Positions 1 to 7,109 of a DNA stretch of 28,709 nucleotides are shown here, piece after piece. The stretch covers positions 1 through 28,709 of IMG/VR virus record IMGVR_UViG_3300030380_003017, one strand, 5' to 3'. Every line of letters starts with the position of its first letter. Position 1 is the stretch's first letter. The notes under the pieces were generated by a model, which saw only the letters and a list, made by a program, of their open reading frames with translations, was not told the origin of the DNA and ran no database searches. The position numbers were made by a program, and so were the translations under genes. This DNA is from a virus.

Positions 1-31
1 TTATGCCTCCCTCTTTTATTAAGGATAAATT

Positions 32-307
32 ATGTATTACAAATTAAGTGGAGTAGTTCAAAAAGTAGACTACACAGGAACAGCTGCAAATAGTTCTGCT
101 ATTTCAGATCAAGTAAGATATGTTAGATTATATGCAACTACAGATTGTTTTATTACAATCAGTAATCCTGCTGTAACTGCTACAACTGCTAAAACACCTT
201 TAGCTGCAAAGGACTATGAAGTATTTAAAGTAACTGCAGGTAATATTATATCTGCTATTAAATCTGCTGATAATGGTTCATTATATATTTCAGAGTTAAC
301 GGAGTAG
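32..307 (+). CDS. Small virion-module protein, tandem paralogue A
   Basis: A 91-residue protein of unknown function. It starts at an ATG with AAGGA about 5 bases upstream. The composition is rich in Thr, Ala, Ser and short beta-type stretches, with no TM or signal peptide. It aligns by eye with the next gene: both have an ANSSA segment, a following VR segment, a Pro near the middle, an E-[VY]-F-[KR]-V block and an ending like I/V-[ST]-E-[LV]-T-[EQ]. The pair opens the visible part of the structural operon, so small beta-sandwich virion components (decoration or head-tail parts) are a reasonable inference. No named family was recognised. The 31 bases before it are probably the tail of an upstream gene outside the window. 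Confidence 0.8.
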   Translation: MYYKLSGVVQKVDYTGTAANSSAISDQVRYVRLYATTDCFITISNPAVTATTAKTPLAAKDYEVFKVTAGNIISAIKSADNGSLYISELTE

Positions 308-309
308 AT

Positions 310-606
310 ATGACAACAAATAAAAGTCCAAGCACATTTAAAGTAAATATTAATCATACAGTAGCTGTTGCTGATTCTTCTGCTGCTAATAGCTCAGCCT
401 TTAATAGTGAGACTAGAGAAGTTAGAATTGTTTGTACTGTAGATTCTTATGTAGAGTTTGGTGCATCACCAACTGCTGCATCATCAAGTTTAATTATTCC
501 TGCTTATACTCCAGAGTATTTTAGAGTTGCACCTTCTACTAAGGTAGCGTTTTTAAGAGTAGGCTCTGTAACAGGAACTGCAAGAGTGACAGAAGTAACT
601 CAATAA
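310..606 (+). CDS. Small virion-module protein, tandem paralogue B
   Basis: A 98-residue protein of unknown function, 2 bases after the preceding gene. Shared landmarks with that gene (ANSSA, VR, a central Pro, EYFRV against EVFKV, and the similar last six residues) indicate an old tandem duplication. It looks all-beta and has no Cys-rich, membrane or catalytic motif apart from a single Cys in VRIVCTVDS. Its place in a run of tightly packed structural genes suggests a virion part, for example a decoration or fibre-attachment subunit. That role is inferred from position only. Confidence 0.8.
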   Translation: MTTNKSPSTFKVNINHTVAVADSSAANSSAFNSETREVRIVCTVDSYVEFGASPTAASSSLIIPAYTPEYFRVAPSTKVAFLRVGSVTGTARVTEVTQ

Positions 607-607
607 A

Positions 608-781
608 ATGCAACGATTTTCATTAAGAGGACAAGATCGCTATCGTGATCGCAGAACTGATGTACCTAATGAAGTTTTACAGCTAGAAGATTTAACTTAT
701 TTGTTAATGGAAGAAGGTTCTAACCTTAGACTTGAACAAGCAGTAGGAACTGTATTTAGTGGAACCCCAATTCGTAGTTAA
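608..781 (+). CDS. Small basic/acidic protein of unknown function
   Basis: A 57-residue ORF beginning MQRFSLRGQD and ending TPIRS. The N-terminal third is Arg-rich (RGQDRYRDRR) and the rest is acidic and helical (EVLQLEDLTYLLMEEG). It starts 1 base after the upstream stop, and its TAA overlaps the next ATG as TAATG, so it fits the translationally coupled style of this operon. It fills what would otherwise be a gap in the operon, which is the main support for it being real. I do not recognise the family. Confidence 0.65.
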   Translation: MQRFSLRGQDRYRDRRTDVPNEVLQLEDLTYLLMEEGSNLRLEQAVGTVFSGTPIRS

Positions 782-894
782 TGACATTTCAAGAATTAAT
801 CCAAGTATTGAAAAAGAAAGAAACTTCTTCACAGCAATACAATAAAAATAAGCAAAGAAACAAAGTTTTAAGAAAGAGAATAAAGAATGGCTGA
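781..894 (+). CDS. Very small Lys/Arg-rich protein
   Basis: A 37-residue ORF starting MTFQELIQVL and ending KRIKNG. The second half is strongly basic (many Lys, Arg, Asn and Gln). It is linked on both sides: its ATG shares a base with the previous stop (TAATG), and its TGA lies inside the first codons of the following fibre-like gene (ATGGCTGA). These overlaps argue that it is translated, although such a short basic ORF can occur by chance in AT-rich DNA. A nucleic-acid-binding or packaging-associated peptide is possible; nothing in the sequence proves it. Confidence 0.5.
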   Translation: MTFQELIQVLKKKETSSQQYNKNKQRNKVLRKRIKNG

Positions 895-1681
895 TAGTAA
901 GATTTCAGATTTAACAGCATTAACTAGCCCTGCCAGTGCAGACCAGTTTGTATTAGTAGACGCTGATGCTGGTGTAACGAAGAAAATAACTTTTGCAAAT
1001 TTAAACTCTGCAATGTCTAGTGCTGTTGCTGCTGACGATATAGGCGTTGGTGATGCTGCTGTAAATATAGCAACAAGTGCTGGTAATATTACTATTGATG
1101 CTCAAGCAGGTGATACCGATATTATATTTAAAGGCACTGATAACACATCTGATATAACTGCTTTAACCCTAGATATGTCTGAAGCTGGAGCTGCTGCATT
1201 TAACTCTACAGTTACTGCTACAGGATTTATTATTGGTAGTGCATCTATTAATGAAACTGAATTAGAAATACTTGATGGAGCTACTCTATCTACTACTGAA
1301 TTAAATTATGTTGATGGTGTTACTAGTGCTATTCAAACACAGCTAAATACTAAATCACACATTAATTACAATTTAACTAAAACAGCAAACTACACAGCAG
1401 TTGCTGGTGATAAAATATTATGTGATACTTCAGGCGGTGCGTTTACAATTACACTTCCTGCTAGTCCTAGTGCTGGTGATGAAATACATGTACTTGATGC
1501 AACTGCATCATTTGACTCAAACAACTTAACTATTGGTAGAAATTCAAAAAAAATACAAGCAGCTGATGCTGACCTTACTATTACTACACAAAACACTGGT
1601 ATTGGTTTAGTGTTTTATAATGATACGTATGGTTGGAGAGTTCTAGTTGATGCGTATGATGTTGATGTAACAGAATTATAA
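887..1681 (+). CDS. Fibre-like virion protein
   Basis: A 264-residue protein in the style of marine phage tail-fibre or spike proteins. The N-terminus (KISDLTALTSPASADQFVLV, residues about 5-24) is the short attachment-type module that often begins such fibres. A middle region rich in Thr, Ala, Ile and Asp contains the LSTTELNYVDGVTSAIQTQL segment seen in repeat-containing phage fibres. The C-terminal 100 residues form a Gly/Ser/Thr-rich beta domain (TITLPASPSAGDEIHVLDA, YGWRVLVDA) like the beta-helix or sandwich ends of receptor-binding proteins. It lacks the S74 chaperone found in the 481-residue fibre downstream, so it may be a second, shorter adhesin or a fibre base. Receptor binding is inferred. 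Confidence 0.7.
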   Translation: MADSKISDLTALTSPASADQFVLVDADAGVTKKITFANLNSAMSSAVAADDIGVGDAAVNIATSAGNITIDAQAGDTDIIFKGTDNTSDITALTLDMSEAGAAAFNSTVTATGFIIGSASINETELEILDGATLSTTELNYVDGVTSAIQTQLNTKSHINYNLTKTANYTAVAGDKILCDTSGGAFTITLPASPSAGDEIHVLDATASFDSNNLTIGRNSKKIQAADADLTITTQNTGIGLVFYNDTYGWRVLVDAYDVDVTEL

Positions 1682-1682
1682 T

Positions 1683-2000
1683 ATGACTGATATATATAAT
1701 CCTAATCAAGATATACATGTAGATAAATCTACAAGTAAATTAGTAGTAAAACATTCACAAGATATATCTCCTATATTACAAAGTAATAAAATAAGTCGCA
1801 ATCATAGAAATGGAGAACAAAAAGGTGAGTTTCAACGTATAGCTCAAATACCTTTAATAGCTTTACAAATTAAATGCAAAGAACTATTTGGTCATTCAAA
1901 TTGGTGGCAAGTACATAAAGATGATCAACGTAATATCATTAAAAAAATGATTAATAGTAATGAGTTCGAAAATTTTAGAGTAGGAGATAAGAAACTATAA
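1683..2000 (+). CDS. Conserved-looking phage protein, unknown
   Basis: A 105-residue soluble protein. The N-terminal 40 residues are polar and low in structure (YNPNQDIHVDKSTSKLVVKH). The C-terminal part is helical and basic with an invariant-looking stretch KGEFQRIAQIPLIALQIKCK and FGHSNWWQVHKDDQRNIIKK. It sits directly before the adaptor gene and its TAA overlaps the adaptor ATG (TAATG), so the two are probably co-translated. Position suggests a minor head or head-completion component. I do not recognise a named domain, and no catalytic motif is visible. Confidence 0.75.
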   Translation: MTDIYNPNQDIHVDKSTSKLVVKHSQDISPILQSNKISRNHRNGEQKGEFQRIAQIPLIALQIKCKELFGHSNWWQVHKDDQRNIIKKMINSNEFENFRVGDKKL

Positions 2001-2641
2001 TGGCTTTAAATAATTATGCAAATTTACAAACTTCTATTGCTAATTGGTTAGCACGAGATGATTTAACTAATGAAATACCTGATTTTATATCGTTATGCGA
2101 AGCAGAATTTAATAGAGAGCTGCGTATAAGATCTATGGAAAATACTGAAACTATTACTATTGATGCTGAACAAGAAGCATTACCTACAGGATTTTTAGGA
2201 GTAAGAAGTTTTTTTCTTAATAATAATGGTAAAACAAAACTTACCTATAGTACACCCTACAACCAATTTGATATGAGAGGTTCTAGTAGAACAGGTACAC
2301 CTCAAGCTTATAGTATTGAAGGTACTAACTTTCGTTTCAGTCCTACCCCTGATACAACTTACACAGCAAACCTTGTGTACTACAAGGCATTTGACTCCCT
2401 GTCAGATAGTACAACAACTAATTTCATACTCACCAATCATCCTGCTGTATATTTATATGGTAGTCTATATCATGCGAGTAATTTTATTAGGGGTATTGCA
2501 CCAGACACTGTTGCACAATGGCAACAATTATTCGTTACTGGTATAAATCAAATTAAAGAAATGGATGAAAAAGAAAAACATAATGGTTCTCCATTAATAC
2601 AAAGATCGGGTATAAATATTAACAATTTTGATAACGTATAA
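2000..2641 (+). CDS. Head-to-tail adaptor protein (P22 gp4 / SU10 adaptor type)
   Basis: A 213-residue protein matching the style of podovirus adaptors that form a ring under the portal and dock the tail nozzle. The N-terminal helices (NYANLQTSIANWLARDDL, then EIPDFISLCEAEFNRELRIR, residues about 5-45) are the characteristic start of this family. A beta-rich middle follows (residues about 50-135), then C-terminal helices with HPAVYLYGSLYHASNF (about 146-161) and a polar tail. The immediate downstream neighbour is the nozzle-like gene, as expected for an adaptor-nozzle pair. The start is an ATG overlapping the previous stop. The family call rests on recognised sequence style, not on a computed match. 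Confidence 0.75.
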   Translation: MALNNYANLQTSIANWLARDDLTNEIPDFISLCEAEFNRELRIRSMENTETITIDAEQEALPTGFLGVRSFFLNNNGKTKLTYSTPYNQFDMRGSSRTGTPQAYSIEGTNFRFSPTPDTTYTANLVYYKAFDSLSDSTTTNFILTNHPAVYLYGSLYHASNFIRGIAPDTVAQWQQLFVTGINQIKEMDEKEKHNGSPLIQRSGININNFDNV

Positions 2642-4107
2642 TGCAGTTACCTTTCGGAGAATGGCTACCAGATTTGCCAGATCATATTAATCCAGGTGCT
2701 ACACAAGCTAAAAATGTATTTCCTGCTGTAACTAGTTATAGACCGTTTAATAATATAGCTGCTACTTCAAGTAACGCTACTGATGCTAGAGCACAAGGTG
2801 GTAAAGCTTTTAAATCTGACAGTGGTGTTGTATCTATTTTTGCTGGAGATAAAACAAAACTTTATAAATTAACAGGAAATGCTTTTGTTGATGAAAGTGG
2901 TGGCACAACATTTGCAACAGATGCAGAAGGTTATTGGGATTTTATTCGATTTGGCGAAGTGGTAGTTGCATTTAATGGTGTTGATGCACCTCAAGCATGG
3001 ACATTAGATAGCTCAACTGATTTTGCAGCACTAAATGGATCACCTCCAGTATTTAGACATGCTGCTGTTGTTGGTAATTTTATAGTTACAGGTCATCAAC
3101 CAACTTTACAAAACAAAGTACAATGGTCTAGTTTTAATAGTGCAACCTCATGGACAGTTGGTACAAATCAATCTGACTCTGAAGTATTACCTGAAGGGGG
3201 TGTTGTTACTGGTTTAACTGGCGGACAATACGGATTAATATTTCAAGAATCACGTATTACTCGTATGGATTATCGTGGTGGTAATGTTGTATTTCAATTT
3301 AGAAGAATAGAAGATAATAGAGGAGCTATACAAGGTAAGAATATTATACAAGTAGGTAACTTAGTTTATTTTTTATCTGAAGATGGTTTTTATGTTACTG
3401 ATGGTAATGCTTCTAGACCTATTGGTGCTAATAAAGTTGATCGTTTTTTCTATAATGATCTAAAGTTTGGATTAAGAGAACGAGTAAGAGCATCTTATGA
3501 TCATGAAAACAAATTAGTTATGTGGTCTTATCCTTCAACTACTGGTAAAAACTCTAATACACAAAACGATAAAATTATTATATATCATATTGCTAGTGAA
3601 AGATGGTCATTAGTAGAACTAGATCACGAAGTAATAATTGATTACTTATCACCTGGATTTACATTAGAAGATTTAGATGATTATCCGTCATCAGGTGCTA
3701 ATGATTTAGATGCTATAACAGTATCATTGGATAGTCCTGTATTTATTGGTGGTTCAAGATCGGTAGGTGCATTTAGTACAGATCATAAATTAGGTTCATT
3801 TAATGGTCCTTCTTTAGCTGCAGAAATAGGTACTGGCGAAACAGAAATATTTCCAACTAGTAGATCATTAATAAGCAACGTTAGACCTATTGTAGATACT
3901 AGTGCTGCTACAGGTTCATTAACTTTTCGTAATAAAGTTGCTGACTCTTTTACGACTACAGCATCATCATCAATGCATAGCACAGGTAATATACCTTTGC
4001 GTAAATCAGCACGATATTTTAAATTTAATCTTAATATACCAGCAGATACATCTTGGTCTGATGCACAAGGTATTGACATAGAAGCAACTAATGAAGGATA
4101 TAGATAA
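2641..4107 (+). CDS. Tail nozzle / tail stabilisation protein (P22 gp10-like)
   Basis: A 488-residue protein, close in size to the P22 gp10 nozzle. It begins with a PFGEWLPDLPDHINPGATQAKNV-type start, typical of podovirus nozzle proteins, followed by repeated blade-like beta units: TKLYKLTGNAF (about 78-88), FGEVVVAFNG, GNFIVTGHQP with VQWSSF, GLIFQESRITRMDYRG, GNLVYFLSEDGFYVTDG and NKLVMWSYPS. This alternation of hydrophobic strands and turns is consistent with a beta-propeller. The C-terminal 100 residues form a second beta region. In the virion it would close the tail below the adaptor ring. Its ATG overlaps the adaptor stop (TAATG) and its own stop overlaps the next ATG, so the genes are coupled. 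Confidence 0.75.
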   Translation: MQLPFGEWLPDLPDHINPGATQAKNVFPAVTSYRPFNNIAATSSNATDARAQGGKAFKSDSGVVSIFAGDKTKLYKLTGNAFVDESGGTTFATDAEGYWDFIRFGEVVVAFNGVDAPQAWTLDSSTDFAALNGSPPVFRHAAVVGNFIVTGHQPTLQNKVQWSSFNSATSWTVGTNQSDSEVLPEGGVVTGLTGGQYGLIFQESRITRMDYRGGNVVFQFRRIEDNRGAIQGKNIIQVGNLVYFLSEDGFYVTDGNASRPIGANKVDRFFYNDLKFGLRERVRASYDHENKLVMWSYPSTTGKNSNTQNDKIIIYHIASERWSLVELDHEVIIDYLSPGFTLEDLDDYPSSGANDLDAITVSLDSPVFIGGSRSVGAFSTDHKLGSFNGPSLAAEIGTGETEIFPTSRSLISNVRPIVDTSAATGSLTFRNKVADSFTTTASSSMHSTGNIPLRKSARYFKFNLNIPADTSWSDAQGIDIEATNEGYR

Positions 4108-5063
4108 TGGTACTTTTAACTAACCCACAAACAGCAGACTTACAACAACGTATACAAAACAGTAATTTTGGTAGTCCAGATTATTTACAAGGATTTACAG
4201 GTACAATGCCTGGATATCAACAAAATCTTTTAGCTAATAATTTTCAACCTGGTTTAATTACACGTGATTTTAGTGGTGGAGCTACATCTATGAATCCATC
4301 TGGCGTTCCTAATTATTTAAGTTATACACCAGGAGTACCGCCACAAGCTATAAATAATAATACTATGCTACCAATTGGTCCTATGGTTAATGCTGCAATA
4401 GGACAAGGTGAAGGTGGTAGAGGTAGAGGTCCAATGGGAGATGGAAGTATAGGTGGTGGTATACATACAGAATTTATTGGTGATAGAGCTTTTAGATTTG
4501 CAGAAGATGGAACATTTACAGAATTAGATCCTGAATCTATGGATTACCAATTTAATAAAATGATGAATAGTTTATTAGATAATACACCAGTAAATACAGG
4601 ATTAAAAGCATTAGGACTAAATAATAGAAACGCAATAGATCAATATAATACTATAAAAAATAAATATGGTGAAAAAGCTGCACTAGAATTTGATAATAAA
4701 ATAAATTATGGAGCATTTCAAAGATCAAATCCAACAGAAGCTAATTTTGATAACAGACGTGAAGGTGCTATGAGAGAAGCTAGAGCAACTAATACATCTG
4801 AAGCTCAGAAAAAAGTAGCAGCTGGATATGCTGGTGTTAGTAGAGATACATATGAACGTCAAAAAAATCAACGTAAAGGTCAGGGAATGACTGGTGCTAC
4901 TAATACAGGTAGTAAAGGTGCTGGCGGTGCTAGCGGTAGACAAAAAGGTGGCGGTAGCAATCGAGGAGGTCAAGACGGTACAGGCGGTAAAGATAGTAAA
5001 CAATATGGTGGTAAGGTAAGCAAAAGTGGAGATCATAGAAGTGGTATGGGTGGAGGCTGGTAA
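4107..5063 (+). CDS. Virion-module protein with Gly/Lys-rich tail, unknown
   Basis: A 318-residue protein of unknown role between the nozzle and the small ORFs. Residues 1-100 are polar with many Asn, Gln, Pro and Gly. A short Gly/Arg stretch (GQGEGGRGRGPMGDGS) lies near residues 99-114. Residues about 115-250 look helical and charged (DQYNTIKNKYGEKAALEFDN, TSEAQKKVAAGYAG). The last 65 or so residues are low-complexity Gly, Ser, Lys and Gln, ending GMGGGW. Such disordered basic tails occur in internal virion or DNA-contacting proteins, but no domain was recognised. The same region gives a long antisense ORF (4725-5036) that is a composition shadow. Confidence 0.7.
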   Translation: MVLLTNPQTADLQQRIQNSNFGSPDYLQGFTGTMPGYQQNLLANNFQPGLITRDFSGGATSMNPSGVPNYLSYTPGVPPQAINNNTMLPIGPMVNAAIGQGEGGRGRGPMGDGSIGGGIHTEFIGDRAFRFAEDGTFTELDPESMDYQFNKMMNSLLDNTPVNTGLKALGLNNRNAIDQYNTIKNKYGEKAALEFDNKINYGAFQRSNPTEANFDNRREGAMREARATNTSEAQKKVAAGYAGVSRDTYERQKNQRKGQGMTGATNTGSKGAGGASGRQKGGGSNRGGQDGTGGKDSKQYGGKVSKSGDHRSGMGGGW

Positions 5064-5233
5064 TGTCTAGTAAATTAAACTTAACATATATCTACAATTA
5101 TCCTGCTGCTAGTTTAGAAGGTGCTTTATTAGCACAATATGAATTTCAATTAGTAACAGAAGATGTTGTTAATCAACTTATTACATATCACAATGTAGAA
5201 AATCAGGAAGTAGCTGCATGGTTTCTAGCATAG
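5063..5233 (+). CDS. Small protein of unknown function
   Basis: A 56-residue ORF beginning MSSKLNLTYIYNYP and ending NQEVAAWFLA. It looks helical in its second half (EGALLAQYEFQLVTEDVVNQ) with no Cys, TM or signal sequence. Its ATG overlaps the upstream TAA (TAATG), and its last 16 bases overlap the start of the Cys-rich gene that follows, the same packing as elsewhere in the operon. It occupies an otherwise empty segment of a dense operon. I do not recognise it. Confidence 0.6.
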   Translation: MSSKLNLTYIYNYPAASLEGALLAQYEFQLVTEDVVNQLITYHNVENQEVAAWFLA

Positions 5234-5418
5234 ATCAATGCAGAAATTGTTTTCATAGCTGTCATTGTGGAAACAATGGCGTATGTGTTTCTTGCAAATG
5301 TCCAAATTGTGAGCATAATGCATTAGATGAATTTTATAAAAGTCTCAATGATGGATTTAATGAAACAGCAAGTAAAGAACCATATAAAACATTTAATACT
5401 GATGAAGGAAATGAGTAA
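5218..5418 (+). CDS. Cys-rich putative zinc-binding small protein
   Basis: A 66-residue protein with eight Cys in its first 31 residues: C8-x2-C11, C15-x-C17, C23-x2-C26, C28-x2-C31, plus His13, His16 and His33. This spacing is enough for one or two zinc sites. The rest is polar and acidic (LDEFYKSLNDGFNETASK) with no further Cys. The start overlaps the previous gene by 16 bases, and the stop overlaps the next ATG (TAATG). Zinc-finger miniproteins are usual in phage early regions; here one is embedded in the virion operon, so it may be a structural cofactor or a late regulator. Function is not recognised. Confidence 0.65.
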   Translation: MVSSIDQCRNCFHSCHCGNNGVCVSCKCPNCEHNALDEFYKSLNDGFNETASKEPYKTFNTDEGNE

Positions 5419-5744
5419 TGGCACATACTTATAAAAACTCAAAGGTAGATTTAACTACAACTAATGATACAGTTTTATATACATCACCTGCAGCTACTGT
5501 AAGTATAGTGAAGTCAATACTTGTTTCTAATGATGATGCAAGTAATGCTTGTGAAATCACAGTTACTCTACTTAATACAGATAATGATGTATTTAGTTTA
5601 TTTAAACAAAAAGATATAGCTGCTAAAACAACTACTGAATTATTAACTAATCCTTTAATTATGAATACAGATGAAGAATTAAAAGTACAAGCAGAGAATG
5701 CAAATGATCTTCATGTTATATGTAGTTATTTAGAAATTACATGA
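5418..5744 (+). CDS. Small beta-rich virion protein
   Basis: A 108-residue protein with alternating Thr/Val/Ile strands and no catalytic motif: a TVLYTSPAATVSIVKSILVS block (about 18-37), CEITVTLLNTDNDVFSLF (about 45-62), and a C-terminal ELKVQAENANDLHVICSYLE strand pair. This resembles short decoration or head-fibre-type proteins that are common in marine podovirus structural operons; the call is by style and position. It is coupled on both sides, by TAATG at its start and by ATGA to the following acetyltransferase-like gene. Confidence 0.7.
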   Translation: MAHTYKNSKVDLTTTNDTVLYTSPAATVSIVKSILVSNDDASNACEITVTLLNTDNDVFSLFKQKDIAAKTTTELLTNPLIMNTDEELKVQAENANDLHVICSYLEIT

Positions 5745-6160
5745 TTAAAGCAATATTAATACCAACAGAAAATGTTGAAGAAGCATGGGGTTTAGTAGAT
5801 AAACACATTCATTTAGCATTAGAAAGATCTGGAGAACATTATAATAGTTCAGATATTAAAGCTAATTGTTTAGATGAAACTATGCAGCTGTGGTTAGGTT
5901 GGGATAAAGATGCTGAAGAATCACATTATTGTACAGCTATTACACAAATATTAAAAAGACCAAAATCAAAAGTATGCAATGTATTTATTGCTACTGGTCG
6001 TGAAATGAAAAAATGGGTACATGTAATGGATGAGATAGCTAATTGGGCTAAATCAGAAGAATGTACACACGTAGAATCATGGGCTAGACCTGGATGGGAA
6101 AGAGTCCTAAAACAATATCAATTTAAGAAAACACACGTTTTACTCGAAAGGAAACTATAA
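5741..6160 (+). CDS. GNAT-like acetyltransferase-fold phage protein
   Basis: A 139-residue protein with a GNAT-like layout. An N-terminal helix follows the first strand (ILIPTENVEEAWGLVDKHIH), then strands CTAITQILK and KVCNVFIATG (about 64-86), a helix MKKWVHVMDEIANWAKSEEC, and the typical C-terminal segment ESWARPGWERVLKQYQFKK plus strand HVLLERKL (about 112-139). The RPGWERVL...F pattern is the region where many small phage GNATs end. It starts inside the previous stop (ATGA). Similar short GNAT-like proteins are often found beside phage internal virion genes; the substrate is unknown, and the acetyl-CoA loop (Q/RxxGxG/A) is not clearly present, so activity is uncertain. Confidence 0.65.
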   Translation: MIKAILIPTENVEEAWGLVDKHIHLALERSGEHYNSSDIKANCLDETMQLWLGWDKDAEESHYCTAITQILKRPKSKVCNVFIATGREMKKWVHVMDEIANWAKSEECTHVESWARPGWERVLKQYQFKKTHVLLERKL

Positions 6161-6161
6161 T

Positions 6162-7109
6162 ATGTCAGGCGGAGGCGGAGACACAACTGTACAAGAAAAT
6201 AAAGTATCACCTTATGAACCATCAGAACCATATTTAAATAATATACTAACTGAAGCTTCAAATTTATATCAATCTGGAACTGGTTCACAATATTATCCTG
6301 GATCTACAGTAGTACCTTTTGCACAACAAACACAACAAGGTTTACAAGGATTACAAAATTTATCTACAAATCAATTATCTGGATCACCTATGATGCAACA
6401 AGCTGCAAATGTGTTTTCTGGTTATGCTGCGGGACAAGCGCCAAACATATTTAGTGGTATGGCACAATTGTCTCCACAACAAGCTTATTTAGGTAATTTA
6501 CAATCCTCTATTGCTAATCAATCTTTAAATGCTGTACAAGATCAATTTGGTGGTATGGGCAGAACTGGTACTAGTCCAGGTGCACAAGCTGCAGCACAAA
6601 CTGCATTTACTCAGGCTTATGCTCCAATAGCTACACAGTTAAGTGAAACAGAAAGAAATAGACAATTAGGCATACAACAAGATGCTTTATCTAGACAACA
6701 AGTTGCTAATCAATTTGGTCAACAACAACAATTAATGGCTGCACAAGCCTTACCAGGAATGCAATCTGCTGCTGATGCTAGAGCTTTAGCAGGCGCTCAA
6801 GGACTAGCTGGCGTTGGTGGTGCATTTGAAGATTTACAAGGTAGAATGTTACAAGAAGATTTACAACGATATCAATATGAACAAATGTCTCCATATAATA
6901 GGTTGGCTCAATACGCAGGTATTGTATCACCTATAGCATCTGGATTCCCAATTACGCAACAAGCTGCAGAACAGCCACGTTATAATGCTCTTACAGGAGC
7001 TTTAGGTGGTGGATTAACTGGAGCAAGTGCTGCACAAATGTTGGGTTCAACTAATCCATACTTTGCATTAGGTGGAGCATTACTAGGCGGAATGGGAGGA
7101 TTCTTTTAA
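6162..7109 (+). CDS. Putative internal virion / DNA-ejection protein 1
   Basis: A 315-residue protein very rich in Gln, Ala, Gly and Ser. It opens with a Gly run (MSGGGGDTTVQENKVSPYEP) and continues with helical, Gln-rich repeats (FAQQTQQGLQGLQNL; LSRQQVANQFGQQQQLMAAQ). The C-terminus is hydrophobic and Gly-rich (GGALLGGMGGFF at the very end). This composition is like the P22 gp7/gp16/gp20 type of ejection proteins, which leave the virion and help DNA cross the envelope. It is the first of three consecutive large genes before the tail fibre, matching the usual trio of ejection proteins. Family membership is inferred. Confidence 0.6.
   Translation: MSGGGGDTTVQENKVSPYEPSEPYLNNILTEASNLYQSGTGSQYYPGSTVVPFAQQTQQGLQGLQNLSTNQLSGSPMMQQAANVFSGYAAGQAPNIFSGMAQLSPQQAYLGNLQSSIANQSLNAVQDQFGGMGRTGTSPGAQAAAQTAFTQAYAPIATQLSETERNRQLGIQQDALSRQQVANQFGQQQQLMAAQALPGMQSAADARALAGAQGLAGVGGAFEDLQGRMLQEDLQRYQYEQMSPYNRLAQYAGIVSPIASGFPITQQAAEQPRYNALTGALGGGLTGASAAQMLGSTNPYFALGGALLGGMGGFF

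Noticed and set aside
1-31. Possible end of an upstream gene at the window edge
   Set aside because: A frame closing with TAA at 20-22 is visible, but with six codons nothing can be said about it.
4725-5036. Antisense 103-residue frame under the Gly-rich protein
   Set aside because: Composition shadow of the Gly/Lys/Ser-rich sense codons; no start signal and no neighbours on that strand nearby.
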